Assembly (NCBI GenBank): GCA_004802705.1
Contig: SGPL01000078.1
Location: 1 to 64,000, forward strand
Origin: Bondarzewia mesenterica
Lineage: Eukaryota > Basidiomycota > Agaricomycetes > Russulales > Bondarzewiaceae
Direction: 5' to 3'
Length of the DNA: 64,000 nt
Shown here: one piece after another, positions 47,694 to 58,362 of the stretch
How the letters are laid out: each line of letters starts with the position of its first letter
How positions within the stretch are numbered: the stretch's first letter is position 1
Notes under the pieces: model-generated
Database searches by the model: none
The model's input: only the letters and a program-made list of their open reading frames with translations
What the model was told of the DNA's origin: nothing
Program-made: the position numbers and the translations under genes

Positions 47694-49262
47694 ATGAAAA
47701 GAACTACTTCATCTAGGACGACGAGATTGACATCCCACGCAAGCGAGTTCAGCTCCTCCGTTACATTGTTCGAATTCGACGAAATCGAAACCGGCCCTTT
47801 CACTCGTCATTCAAAACGTCCAAAAACAGAGCCAAAAGAAGACTCCGGAGATGAGTGCCTGCGAAAGATAGCGAGAGAGGTGATAACTGAGCCGCTACTC
47901 AAGACTGGTAGAGCAACGCGCTCTAGGAAGGCTGCCAGTGACACAGCTGGCTCGTCCAAGGGTAAGGAAAAGCGTCCTACTTCGCCGAAGAAACCAAAGG
48001 CGATTCCTCAGTCTTTGGTGACACCTCATCCTGCTCCGCCCCGGTGGAGGGAGGCGTATGACGCTATCAAGAATATGCGTTCGCGGATAACGGCGCCCGT
48101 CGATACGATGGGCTGCGACCGTGCTCAATTGAAAGAACAGGATCCCAAGGTCAGTAACTCAAGGCGCGCAATTCCGCTTGATCTCAGATTAAATGACCTG
48201 CCTTCGTCAGAATCAACGTTTTGCTACTCTCGTGTCGCTCATGCTCTCGTCGCAGACCAAAGACGAAGTTACAGACGCGGCGATATCGAAATTGCGCGAG
48301 ACCTTAGGTGGTAGTATCAGTGTCGATGCCCTGCTGGCAGCGAATGAGGATGCCATCGCCAATGCCATATGCAAGGTTGGTTTCTGGCGGCGCAAGACGG
48401 GGTCAGTCACTGCCCACTTCCCGCCCGTATGTTTTTACATATTTCAGAATTTCAAGACTGACGGATGGGATTCACATCATCGCGGTAGTAGATACTTGAA
48501 GCAAACAGCACAACGCCTACATGATGATTTTAACTCGGATGTACCCAAGACCGTAGATGAACTTTGTTCCCTGCCCGGCGTTGGACCCAAGATGGCGTTC
48601 CTGACATTACAAGTGGCATGGAATCTGTGAGCATCAAATGACTAATTCACTCGTAATTTCTCTGATCTGCTCATCCTTTTGTGTGAGCAGCAATGTAGGG
48701 ATTGGTGTAGACGTGCACGTCCACCGCATCACCAATCGTCTCAAGTGGCATAAACAGCCGACGAAGAACCCAGAGGAAACACGGTTTGCACGCTCCGTCC
48801 GCTCGCATGACTGCTACTGACGAAGCACTTACCACACTGTCCGTGTGTTAAGGTTGAACTTACAATCCTGGCTGCCTATCGAGCTTCATCCCGAAATCAA
48901 CCATCTACTAGTCGGATTTGGTCAGGTCAAGATTTCTGACCCTCCCTTCATTTATATCGGCGCTGATCTCCGATCTCTACTCTCATCTTCATCGTTATGC
49001 TTAGACGGTTTGCCTGCCTGTCGGTCCACGGTGCGATCAATGCACTCTGAGCACGTCTGACCTCTGTCCCAGTGCTCAGAAGGTCGTCAAGTCGAGAAGC
49101 AACAAGAGCGTCGGGCTCGGAGTAGGCGCGGGGCCCAAGCTCGAAATCGCGATCGAGCAATCAACCACCATCGGTGCACCAAAGTCCGAGTCCGAGCACG
49201 AGCACGAGGAGGGCCTGTCGCCCCTTAGTGCACTATCTACCCCATCAGAAGACGTCGTATAA
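47694..49262 (+). CDS. NTH1: Endonuclease III homologue (Nth1/Ntg)
   Basis: A bifunctional DNA glycosylase/AP lyase of base-excision repair acting on oxidised pyrimidines. A basic N-terminus of about 120 residues has likely nuclear signals ([20 protein letters not shown]). The glycosylase fold starts at [17 protein letters not shown]. It contains [38 protein letters not shown] across an intron, the helix-hairpin-helix [11 protein letters not shown] with the catalytic lysine, and [13 protein letters not shown] with the catalytic aspartate. NHLLVGFGQ and the [4Fe-4S] cluster follow: [11 protein letters not shown], then a last cysteine after seven residues (TLSTSDLC) instead of five. The C-terminal tail is acidic and ends SEDVV. 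Introns are short except the one after KTG. Tandem with the SNM1-like repair gene. Confidence 0.93.
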
Positions 49263-49844
49263 GTCTTCATTGTCATCGTGCCAGTGTTATCCCCCGTGTA
49301 CGCCTTCATGCACATCTCATCGGCACGTTCGTATCTGCTTTGTTTTATTTTGTTATTTATATTGCTACCGGAACTGTTCATATACCAACCTACACGCTAT
49401 CGCTTCTTCTGCTATATCCTTGGCCTGTAAGCTCATGAGAACAACGAGCAAGTGTTGAATTCTCCAACAGGCAATGGGGGCATCTGTCGTTCTTATGGCA
49501 AGTGACTTCTTCCGGCCGCCATTTGGTAAGTATATACTTCAGAAAGATAGCAGCGTGTTTTTTTTTTTGGCTTTATTCCCTTAAAAAATATGTCGATATT
49601 AGCCTTCGAGCTATTCCGCTCAAGGCTTGAGGCATTGACTATTCGCTTCCCTTTTCGCAAGCGAGGTGTCGCCGGCGTGTTTCACGTCAACACCCTGACG
49701 AACCTCCATGGACCGACTGCATTTCACAGCAAAGGCAAGTAATCAAAACAATGATATTTTGCAGCATGATACGCGGCGAATGATCATTAAACAACCTCCG
49801 ACCAACCCCAAATGTGTAAGCCACAACGGCCCCATCGCTCTGAA
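49263..49844. other. Convergent 3' spacer
   Basis: It lies between the NTH1 stop and the stop of the GTP cyclohydrolase gene. A T10 run is at 49558-49567. No gene is supported. Confidence 0.4.
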
Positions 49845-52114
49845 TCAGTGCTCGGTCTCCTCCCACGTCCGCCCGACAGTCTTGACGAGGTCAGCCTCAG
49901 TGATCGGCTTGCCGCTCGTGAAGTAGCCCGCTGCGATCTTGGCGTCGATCTCGACACGGGAATCCATCGGGATGAGATGGTCTGTCGCATAGTGATAGTT
50001 GACGGATGAGCACATGAAAAAAATAGTTAACGAATGGAGGCATGCTCACCAGGAAGATCGTAGCGCTTGATGATGGGGATACCCGATGCGACGATGGCGT
50101 TGTATTTCCTACACGGCATCGGACAGCGTCGTAAGACGAACTGGAACAGACATGAAAGTGAGGGGAAATTGGGTACGCACATATCGCTCATCGACACCAT
50201 GTTGTCAATCTTGCGGATGCCGAGCCAGTGGAGGACGTCGGGCATGAGCGCCTGGAAGCGCATGTCCTTGACGCCCGCGATGAGTTCCGTCGCACGGAAG
50301 TACTTGTCCGCCGAGTCGCCGCCCCGCTTGCGCAGGTTGTAGACCAAGTACCTGCAGAAGGGCATCAATGTTCAGCAACAGTGCAAATTTGGCTGCTCCT
50401 GAGGAGGGGAAAGGCAGGCTTACTTGGTCACCTCGCCGAGCGCACGGCCTTCCTTGCGGAAGTACACGACAACGCCTACACCGCCACGCTGTGCGGTCCG
50501 CACGCACTCTTCAATTGCGAAGACTAGGTAGGGTTTGCATGTGCAAATGTCGGAACCGAACACGTCTGAGCCGTTACCTATAGACCAAGAACAAACATCA
50601 GTGACCCGGTTGGCAAGCGATCCAAAACATAGATTGTCGTACATTCGTCGTGCACACGCAGGGTGAGCTCTTTACTTTCATCCCACATATAATGCGCGGG
50701 ACCAACTAAAGCGAAGAATCATCAGTGAAAGAAAAACAGAGACGGTGAAAAGAGACGGACAGATGTAGACGGTCAAGTTCCCAATGGGTGGGAGGAAGAC
50801 CTTGATGTCAGGACGAGTGATAAGCTCCGGGTACATCCCTCCGGTGTCCTCAAAGAGCGCACGGCGTAGCAGGCTCTCAGATCTAGGGAAACAGCAGATC
50901 AACTCACATGATTCGATACAGAGATATGGAACACAACTCACATCCCAAACCGTTCTGCCACACCGGGAAGGTACCAAACAGGATCGACTGCTGCCTTGCC
51001 GATGTTGATCTCCACCCCAGGGTCTTCTGAGCTCTGTGTACCGTCCGCATTCAGTAGCGGCGTGCTCTTCAGCACGATCTTGCCATCGACTGTGACGTCG
51101 CCCTTGCNGGCGGCATCGTCAATCTCGCTCAACTTCATATGCGCCTTGGTCACTGCGATACTTGGCCGAATATCCAGGCCCGCGTCCGTCTCTTTCCTGA
51201 AAACCTGTGGGACCAGGTGTCCCCAAGGATCAAAGGACACGATCTTGGACGGGTCGAACCAGGACGGTTGCGGTGGGATCTCGATGGGCGGCTCGGTGCG
51301 AGTGTAGTCGGGCTTGTGCGTAGGGTCGAGTGTCCCCATCGCGATGGCTAGTGCACGGTAGATCGAGTAGGACCCGGAGTGGGCGCCGATGGCATTGCGG
51401 CTCTTCAACGAGGACGGAAGACGTGAACAGATGACGGGGCCGCGCTCAGTGGATTCAGAGGCGCCCCCATTTGAGCGGGTGGGGTTTGACACCGTGTTGG
51501 TCGGGGTGAGCTAGACGGTGAAGGATATTGGTGAACGTGAGCGAATATGACGAGGCACAGAGCAGGTGCGGGATGAATGTAAGGAACGGAATTTAAGAGA
51601 TAAGATAACGACGAGCTCGAGGGACAGCGGGATGGCCGTTTCGGGATATCTCGGTCGGGCAGACCGACGTTCACAGTCTGATTGGCAACGACGCACGGTC
51701 ATATCACGTTGAGCAACGGCGAATCAGACTCACTGGTGAGCATGACCCTCGACGGGTAGAGAATCTTCTCGCGTTCTTTATCGGTCAAAGGCCTACCGCC
51801 TTCCAGTTCCCCAACGACCGAGGCCAACACGGAAGAGGGAGGCGGAATCGAGATACCATCGGGGTGCAGGTTAGCACGGGTCAAGCCCGTAGGGCTGGAC
51901 AACTCTTTGGTCGTCATGCTCGATGCAGGGGTCGTCGCGCTCGATGCAGGGGTAGAGAGCGCATCGAGCTGTGTGATTGAGCATGAACACGCATGAAACA
52001 CGAGGACGTCCGATGTAGTATGGAGCTTACCTTTGCCTGCATAGCCTGCTGAGTTACCTGGAGAGACTCGAGCTGGGTGAGGATTTGGGTGAGGACAGCG
52101 TTGTCGACGGACAT
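49845..52114 (-). CDS. URC1-type GTP cyclohydrolase II, frame broken by one base
   Basis: Exon 1 (52114-52031) encodes MSVDNAVLTQILTQLESLQV, a short coiled coil. Exon 2 is 51968-51734 and exon 3 begins at 51510. A conserved N-terminal domain (HPDQHGVKPHPLKWG, RGPVICSRLP, NAIGAHSGSYSIYRALAIAM, FDPWGHLVPQVF) precedes the cyclohydrolase core. The core includes WYLPGVAERFGM, FLPPIGNLTVY, NGSDVFGSDICTCKPYL (zinc cysteines), YFRKEGRALGEVTKYLVYN and ALMPDVLHWLGI. It ends GRTWEETEH. This layout matches fungal Urc1, linked to uracil catabolism, rather than the shorter riboflavin enzyme Rib1. PLKWG and the following ASESTERGP lie in different frames: five C (51464-51468, plus strand) occur where four would keep the frame. 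An undetermined base is at 51108. Confidence 0.85.
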
Positions 52115-52721
52115 AGTTGTTGTTGTTGTTGAAAGACAAGAGGTATTGTGGTGAACGAAGGAGACGGTTATAAGTACTCGGGACGTGCCCCGGATTGATT
52201 ACGTTCGACCGAACGCGCCGTCGGCCCATCGTGATCCTCCTTCCTGCACACGTGCCTTTAGCAATTCTCGGAGATTGTCAATAATGTTCGCAACTCGGAA
52301 TCGACGTAAAGCCTCGTGCATTCAGTAGTCAGTGCTCGGATTTGTTTGCCAATAATCAACACCGAACTTCTCAGTTCTAAGAGTTCTCAGAGTATCTCCT
52401 GTAATTCCTGCCCAGAAACGGGACGGAACATGCCCCTCGGGCCAGCATCGGGCTGTGTTATCTCGTCCGAGCGTGCTACCACAATGTAGATACCGGATGC
52501 CTGTATTATAGTGTATGTGCACAGATCATCCGAGGTCGCCGCGGCCGCCTCGGTTTCAGCTTAAGCTATAAGCCATGCATCTCTGATATTTGCTCGTCTT
52601 GTGTGTAAGAACGAATAGAGCAGGTATATCGAGCGATAGAGCAATTCAGCGATCAGACTGTCACAGTAGGTGTATCTTGGTACGAAGGGGTTGAATCCGG
52701 AGATTGCGGTTCCAATCGACC
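52115..52721. other. Upstream region of the URC1-type gene
   Basis: Presumed promoter. AACAAC repeats (TTGTTGTTGTTG) lie at 52117-52128, just upstream of the ATG. No other feature was recognised up to the next open frame. Confidence 0.4.
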
Positions 52722-53621
52722 TCACTTGTCGGCCAGGCAATCGACGCCATAATAGTAGAGCGACAAAACATGTGAAGTGTCCTGAATACCCACGCTGCCA
52801 GTGCTAGGATAATTTCGCCTGATAACAGCTAAAGAAAACGACTTGGTTTCGCTGACTGGCAGAACCTGACATGAACGCGCGTGAGATCCTGTCCCAAGTA
52901 TAGAATACAAGCGATTGATATCTTTCTCACTCACTCGGGATATCACTTGTATTTTCTGCGTCAAATGCAGAACTGGAAACGTCAGTAAGTCTGCTGTCTC
53001 AGTGAGATGCAGAGCCATCTGTAAATTGAAAGCATCGCGATTGGCCGAGGCCGAAATTGATGTACGACAGAACCAAAAGAAAATGCGCGCTGTTGAGACA
53101 CTTCGAGCGTCTCGTGGGTGCTGCGTACACCAAATTTCGTCCGAGAAACTAAAGGCAGTCGTGCCTTCACGCGGCAGATAGCGGCGGTGAAAATGGCGCA
53201 CCTTTTGAATCAAATCGTTGCAGGATGCAACACTGTCAGTTACATCACTTGAAGCGGTCAGAATAGTACAATCAACGGTATGGTCAGAGCACCAAGGCTG
53301 AGTGCAGGACACATCGCACCGTCGGAATCTCAAGTCATGGCACCATGTCCAATTCTCGAGGAGGGATTCAAGGAGTTCACTTCTCCCCCTGAGCCGCACC
53401 CTCGATATTCGGCATTCCATCAGGTATGCATACTCAGTGGACTGTGCTAGAGGGTCAGAAGCAGACAGTGAATGCGGAGATAATGATCCACCCACAGAGC
53501 GGGGAAGTCCCGACGCAGAGGCGGAAATGGAAAAGGTCAAACCGCAGCGAATCCGTCTGCACAGCGCGTCGCATACTACCTCATGTGCCAAAGCACGCAT
53601 GGTAAAGTTCCCGTTCGCCAT
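52722..53621 (-). CDS. Hypothetical ORF of 299 codons, doubtful
   Basis: An uninterrupted ATG-initiated frame, unusually long for this intron-rich genome, starting MANGNFTMRALAHEVV and ending YYYGVDCLADK. It is rich in Ser, Arg and Cys, with no signal peptide, membrane segment or known motif. Plus-strand frames over the same DNA also show fragments that look semi-coding, followed by an acidic stretch around 53780-53890. The region could therefore be a decayed gene read in the other direction, or neither strand may code. Confidence 0.25.
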   Translation of the reverse strand: MANGNFTMRALAHEVVCDALCRRIRCGLTFSISASASGLPRSVGGSLSPHSLSASDPLAQSTEYAYLMECRISRVRLRGRSELLESLLENWTWCHDLRFRRCDVSCTQPWCSDHTVDCTILTASSDVTDSVASCNDLIQKVRHFHRRYLPREGTTAFSFSDEIWCTQHPRDARSVSTARIFFWFCRTSISASANRDAFNLQMALHLTETADLLTFPVLHLTQKIQVISRVSEKDINRLYSILGTGSHARSCQVLPVSETKSFSLAVIRRNYPSTGSVGIQDTSHVLSLYYYGVDCLADK

Positions 53622-54854
53622 CGCTACATCGCTTTATCAGCCACTCACCGCTCTCGTACCATTCATCCAGTTCTACCCTGACTTCACGGAAAACGAACGG
53701 TGGGCTACTCCAATTGCCTTCGCTCCCTCATCAGCTGAGCGTTAGCGGGACTGATGGCTATGGCGGTTTGTTTGCGGCGATGACGATGAAGAAGACGGAG
53801 ATGAAAAGGAAGGCGATGAAGCCGGACAAGAAGGCGCCTAAAACAACGAAGGAGATGGCAATGATGAAGGAGACAGCGATTACTTGTAACCAAAAACCAA
53901 AGCAGTCATTCGTCTGTGTCGTCGGAGCGTACCATCGAGATATACCTATCGGAAGTGCCTTTTACGGGTTAGAAGTGGGGAGTTTAGGGTGAAGGTGACT
54001 GGTTTGAGTCAAATAGAATCATCGAGTCGAGAAGGGGTCAACGCACCATTTTCATTCGCTTTCGTTCGACCAATCCCCCGCATAAGTACGTCGGATGTAG
54101 TCTCCCAAAGGCAGAGTAGCCACTCGTCAACCTTCGTGCCTCAGGATCCTCCTGTCTGACGTCGGATGGGCCCCTCGCAAGATCACGATTAGATACCTGA
54201 GCTACCGCAAAAAAGTCAAAAAAAAAAAAATGCTTCCTCATTTAGTATCTCAACGATGCTCTGTACAGTGGGGTTGCACGAAGCAAAGCAAAAAGAAATG
54301 AAATCCAAAGTCGAAGCCGGGTGCAAATCAAATGATTGAACAACTGCCAACTTCATCTCCGCGAATATCAAATGGAGCGGCCCGTCAGGGCCCGTCCTTC
54401 TGATTCCTGCCCTTTCCTGCCCCATCACCGAGTCCCGACCAGTCTGCACTCGTCTCAATCTTCACAGATGGATTCAAACACTACATTATTTCATGTGCTC
54501 AAATTTAGATCTGTATTCAGACACACGGTGAGGTGAGAATTATTTCGGCAAGTAACTCAGTGAGTACATAGCACGCAAGCAAGAACGACCGGCGAGGCAT
54601 ACGACACCGATGTGCACCGAGAGCGGCGCTGGGAATTTGAGAAGGGGGAAAAGCGAAGCAAGGAAGAAATGAAGAGATAGAGAATTCATGGTATGCACAT
54701 CGTCAAGACCCACATGGTCTCCCGTTTTGACCATCTACTACTAGCTTCATCGATTGTACCATCATTTCGTCCTCTTCCTCAACTTTCAATCGCACACTCT
54801 CCACAATCTCCACTACGAATACCTTCCTGTATCTACAGGGAGGCCCGCGGACCA
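53622..54854. other. Unassigned region
   Basis: Plus-strand positions 53790-53850 translate in one frame to an acidic run (DDDEEDGDEKEGDE) that ends at a stop, resembling the tail of a degraded gene. A13 occurs at 54218-54230. No complete gene model could be built. Confidence 0.3.
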
Positions 54855-56416
54855 TCAATGTCTGTTCTGAACGTGCTGCTTGCAGTCATCGGCGCGTGTG
54901 AATGAGTTCGTACAGTGAGGGCACGGGTACAGGTACGTCGGGTTGTGTGCCTTCACAGTCCGCAGATGCCGCTGGAGATCTGCATGTCTCATGAAAGAGG
55001 ACTTGCACTGGGCGCAGTAGTAGGACGGCGACTGGTCGTCAGTCTCCGCTGCTCCTTCATCCGATGCTGCTAATGGGGTCACGGCGGTGTGCGTTCCTTT
55101 TGGTGACGAAGTTGCTCGTCCTTCGACTAGCGGCACTGCAGCCTGAGGTACCTCTTTTGCTGCTAGGAATGCTTCCTGGTCGTGGTCGTCCTCTGATGTA
55201 ATGTCGATAGTTTGAAGGGCCAGTTCTTCCGCTGATGAATGGGCAGAATGCTGGCCTTTTTTATCCTCCTTGATAACCCCCTGTTTTTTCGCTGGCAGTC
55301 GGATGGTCCTCAGTTCGTCGTTACTATCAATATCTTCTCTCGACCTCTTGAGACGATTTTCCCCATTCTCGATTGACAAGAAAGCACCATTGGCGGAAGT
55401 GGAAGCCCCAGCGGGTGTATCTGAAGCTGGTGCGAGTTGGGAATACCAGGAGGTAGGTGATAAAATAGCTGCGCGGAGTAAATATATGGCTCATAGAATG
55501 CCGCAACAGGAGGGAGCGGCTGGTTGAAGAACGCGACGGGGTAGTTCCAATGACACAACTGCGGAGGAAGGTAGGTCTGGTTGGCAGTGATGGGAGAAAG
55601 CAGCTGGTGAAATTGTGCCAGCGCGGGAGGATGCGGTTGATACGCGGGCATGAAGTGCGGCTGCACACAATTGGATGGGTGCTGGTGGATGAGGGAAGGA
55701 GGATACGTGTCGTATTGTTGGGGGTTGTGGAATAGATGAGGATGATGCGTGTAATGGAGGGGTTGGGCAGTAGGCTGCGACTCGCGGAACCTGGACGCAG
55801 CGGGATGCAACGTTCTGTGCAAGGGCATGGTCGCGGCAGGCGGGAAAATATCCCTGATCACCCTGGAAGGCAAGGCGTTGACGACGAGCCCTCCCTGAAA
55901 GCTCCGACTAGAGGATATCGCTGGCGTAGGATGAACACCTTCATGGTAAAGTATCCCAGAAGACGACGTGACATCGACAGGGTCGTCTGCCTCCCAGTCC
56001 TGCGAAAGAGAAGAGGTGAGCCATGTGGTATATTTTCTCAGTAAATGGAGTACAATACAGGCGTCGAGGTCTGCGCAACCGTACAGAAGTCTTGCGGCTG
56101 GAGGTCCTTGTTTCGTGAATTGGCATCCCCAGGTTGAAATTCTGCCGAAGGCGTTAGGTGAGTAATGTGGGACATCATCCACGGAGAAAGGTGCCTACAA
56201 GTGGGATTGTCCGCGAGACCGCACCGAAGTTATCGGGATGATCGTAGTTGTCAGCGGGCGTGGTGCCTTTTGTCTCGGGTTTTACTCCGAATGGTGTGCT
56301 TGAGCTCTGCGAAAGGTCACAGGCGAGTGGCGTCGTTCTCGTTTGCGAAAAATGAAAAACATACTTACGGAAGCGGTTTGCGAAATGGCATTGAAGTAGT
56401 TGAATGGCATGGACAT
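54855..56416 (-). CDS. C2H2 zinc-finger protein A
   Basis: My model, with five exons in phase, starts MSMPFNYFNAISQTAS. The second exon encodes TPFGVKPETKGTTPAD. A donor at CTC-C|GTGGAT (41-nt intron, branch CTAAC) leads to FQPGDANSRNKDLQPQ, and a further intron to DWEADDPVDVTSSS. A His/Pro/Gln-rich middle follows (HYTHHPHLFHNPQQ). A 41-nt intron after LPLPPM then switches to RSREDIDSNDELRTIRLPAK, an acidic linker and two C-terminal zinc fingers: YYCAQCKSSFMRHADLQRHL and YPCPHCTNSFTRADDCKQHV, ending QNRH. Two C2H2 fingers separated by a TVKAHNPTYL linker suit sequence-specific DNA binding in the nucleus. The second exon and finger layout parallel gene B at 58363-60336, transcribed away from it. 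Confidence 0.75.
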
Positions 56417-58362
56417 CTTAAATGAGGGTTAAAAGCGAGGAGTTGGAACGGGGTTGGGCTTTGGATCTGGGTGGGTGGTTGTCTATTTTGATGTTGCTGG
56501 AATTTGTACCAATGAACCCTTTCAGATCAAATCTCCAAGGATGTGTTCATGAACACTGACTTCCTGTATAGTCCTAATTCCGATGGCGATGTTTCGTAAC
56601 CCTCCTTGCCATAATGCGCTCGGACCATGCTGCAGTCGTATTCTCTTGGCCCTTGAAGATGGTAAATTTCCTTCATATGAGCTCGGACCTGATGTTGAGA
56701 TCCTTCTGTAGCTTTTGAATTGGAATTTCTGCCTGAACCCTTGACGAAGTAGGCCCAAATTATTCCATGCGTGGTGAGTCTGATTTGGACTTCTGGTGCA
56801 GTTGTAGCCTAGTCTCTGCTTTTTTTGAACTCAGTCAGTCACTTCATTATGCGTGCAGTGCAGTGCCTGCGTGATTCTAGATCCTCATTTTCGATCTCGG
56901 TCCGATGAGTTGATTGAGCCATCGAGAATGAAAACCTCATTTTCAGGCCGTTCGCTTCTCTCGCCATTGGCACTAGCCAATGACCTTGTATTTTATGTGG
57001 TAATCACCGATAGCAGCTTTCTTTTTTCCTCATGTTAACGAATCCGACCCACGAGGATATGATACGTCCGTGATGCCCGTTGATATTTTCCCCGATGACA
57101 CTAGCACTGCGAGAAGAAATTTGCAGACCTCAGGTATGGCAGCTGTGACTCGGTATGGCAGCTGTGACTCCAGGCGCGCTATGGGTTTCACTATGCAGGG
57201 CGTCTCGTTTACGTCCACCATTCTTCTCAGCCAGTCTCAACCCTAGCCTACTCTACCGCAAAATGAGGCGGTGGGACGAATTGCACGGCGTAATGAACGA
57301 GATGCCTCAATTTCAGTCTCCCACCGGCAGATGAGTAAGTAAGTAAGCAGTAGACTCTTTCTGCTTCAACCCGCGAGACTCCGGATGTCCGCATCTGACG
57401 CCAAATTGGCTCATCGAAGAGATTGAGTATGTATTATTTTAAAAGAAATTAATGAAAACTGGTTGACACAGGCGTCGTCTCACAAACACACTAGGGCGGG
57501 GATATCCAACGGGCGAAAGCAGCCACGTCCACACAGAAATTCAAAACCGAATTTTACCCTGGTGTTGTTCGAAAGCGTCTGTGCTGCGTCGTATCGTTGA
57601 GACCGCAGCCTCCAATCGTCCTAGTACTACGGAACAATTGCACTTCTGCCCCAAAAAACACGTACACTCATGTCAGTATGAAAAGACGCTACTGCCATGA
57701 TGATCACATGAGTGATGCAGACCAGGGTCGGATTCTTGTCTAGATGAGAAGCAGGCCTCCTGCACGTCAAATGCATACAGCAGATGGCTCGTTTAATTAC
57801 CAATCAGGAATCGATCAAGGTACGGGAGAACAAGAAGGTCCGATCATCCAATCGCGTGCGGTTCTCACTTCTTCAAAGCTCTCATGAAATCACGCATGTC
57901 AATTGCAGAACGATTGAAAGTCTAGGGCTCATCTGACAAAATTCAGAATACAGCTACACCATCCAAACGTCTGAACTGTGAATTCAATGCACATGAATGA
58001 GCAAGCCAAAGGCGGACCTCGAACATCATGCAGGCAGGCTTTGGAAGCCGGAGGAAAGAACAAACGCTGGCAACAGTGCCACAGGCCAGAAGCTCGTCGG
58101 CAGTCGTAAAAATCGCAGGCTTGTTCGGGGCATAGAGGCGCAACGAGGACACAATTGAAAATTGATAAGGAGCGCCATTGTGTGAGCGACATGTGGTCAG
58201 AACGTTTTTGTGCAGAAATGAGGACCCATAGAAATTATAGAAATAAATCACACTCGCATTTAAATAATCGACCACATCCCCGACGAACTTGCCATTCCCT
58301 CACTCATACAGCACCCGTTTTCAGAAAGCGTCCGATCTCACCTCCCCCACCTTCAAGCAATA
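56417..58362. promoter_or_regulatory. Divergent intergenic region between the zinc-finger pair
   Basis: About 1.95 kb between two divergent starts. It contains a perfect 19-bp tandem duplication with a CAGCTG palindrome (57133-57170) and a short GTAA tetranucleotide run at about 57334-57347. A minus-strand frame at 57943-58275 has no domain. No third gene is supported. Confidence 0.5.
57133..57170. repeat. Perfect 19-bp tandem duplication with CAGCTG
   Basis: GGTATGGCAGCTGTGACTC occurs twice with no spacer. Each copy contains the palindrome CAGCTG, an E-box. It lies between the divergent zinc-finger genes, about 0.7 kb from gene A and 1.2 kb from gene B. Confidence 0.9.

Noticed and set aside
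55310..55510. Frameshift or pseudogenisation of zinc-finger gene A
   Set aside because: The frame change is explained by a 41-nt intron with GT-AG ends after LPLPPM, which is phase-correct and brings the zinc fingers into frame.
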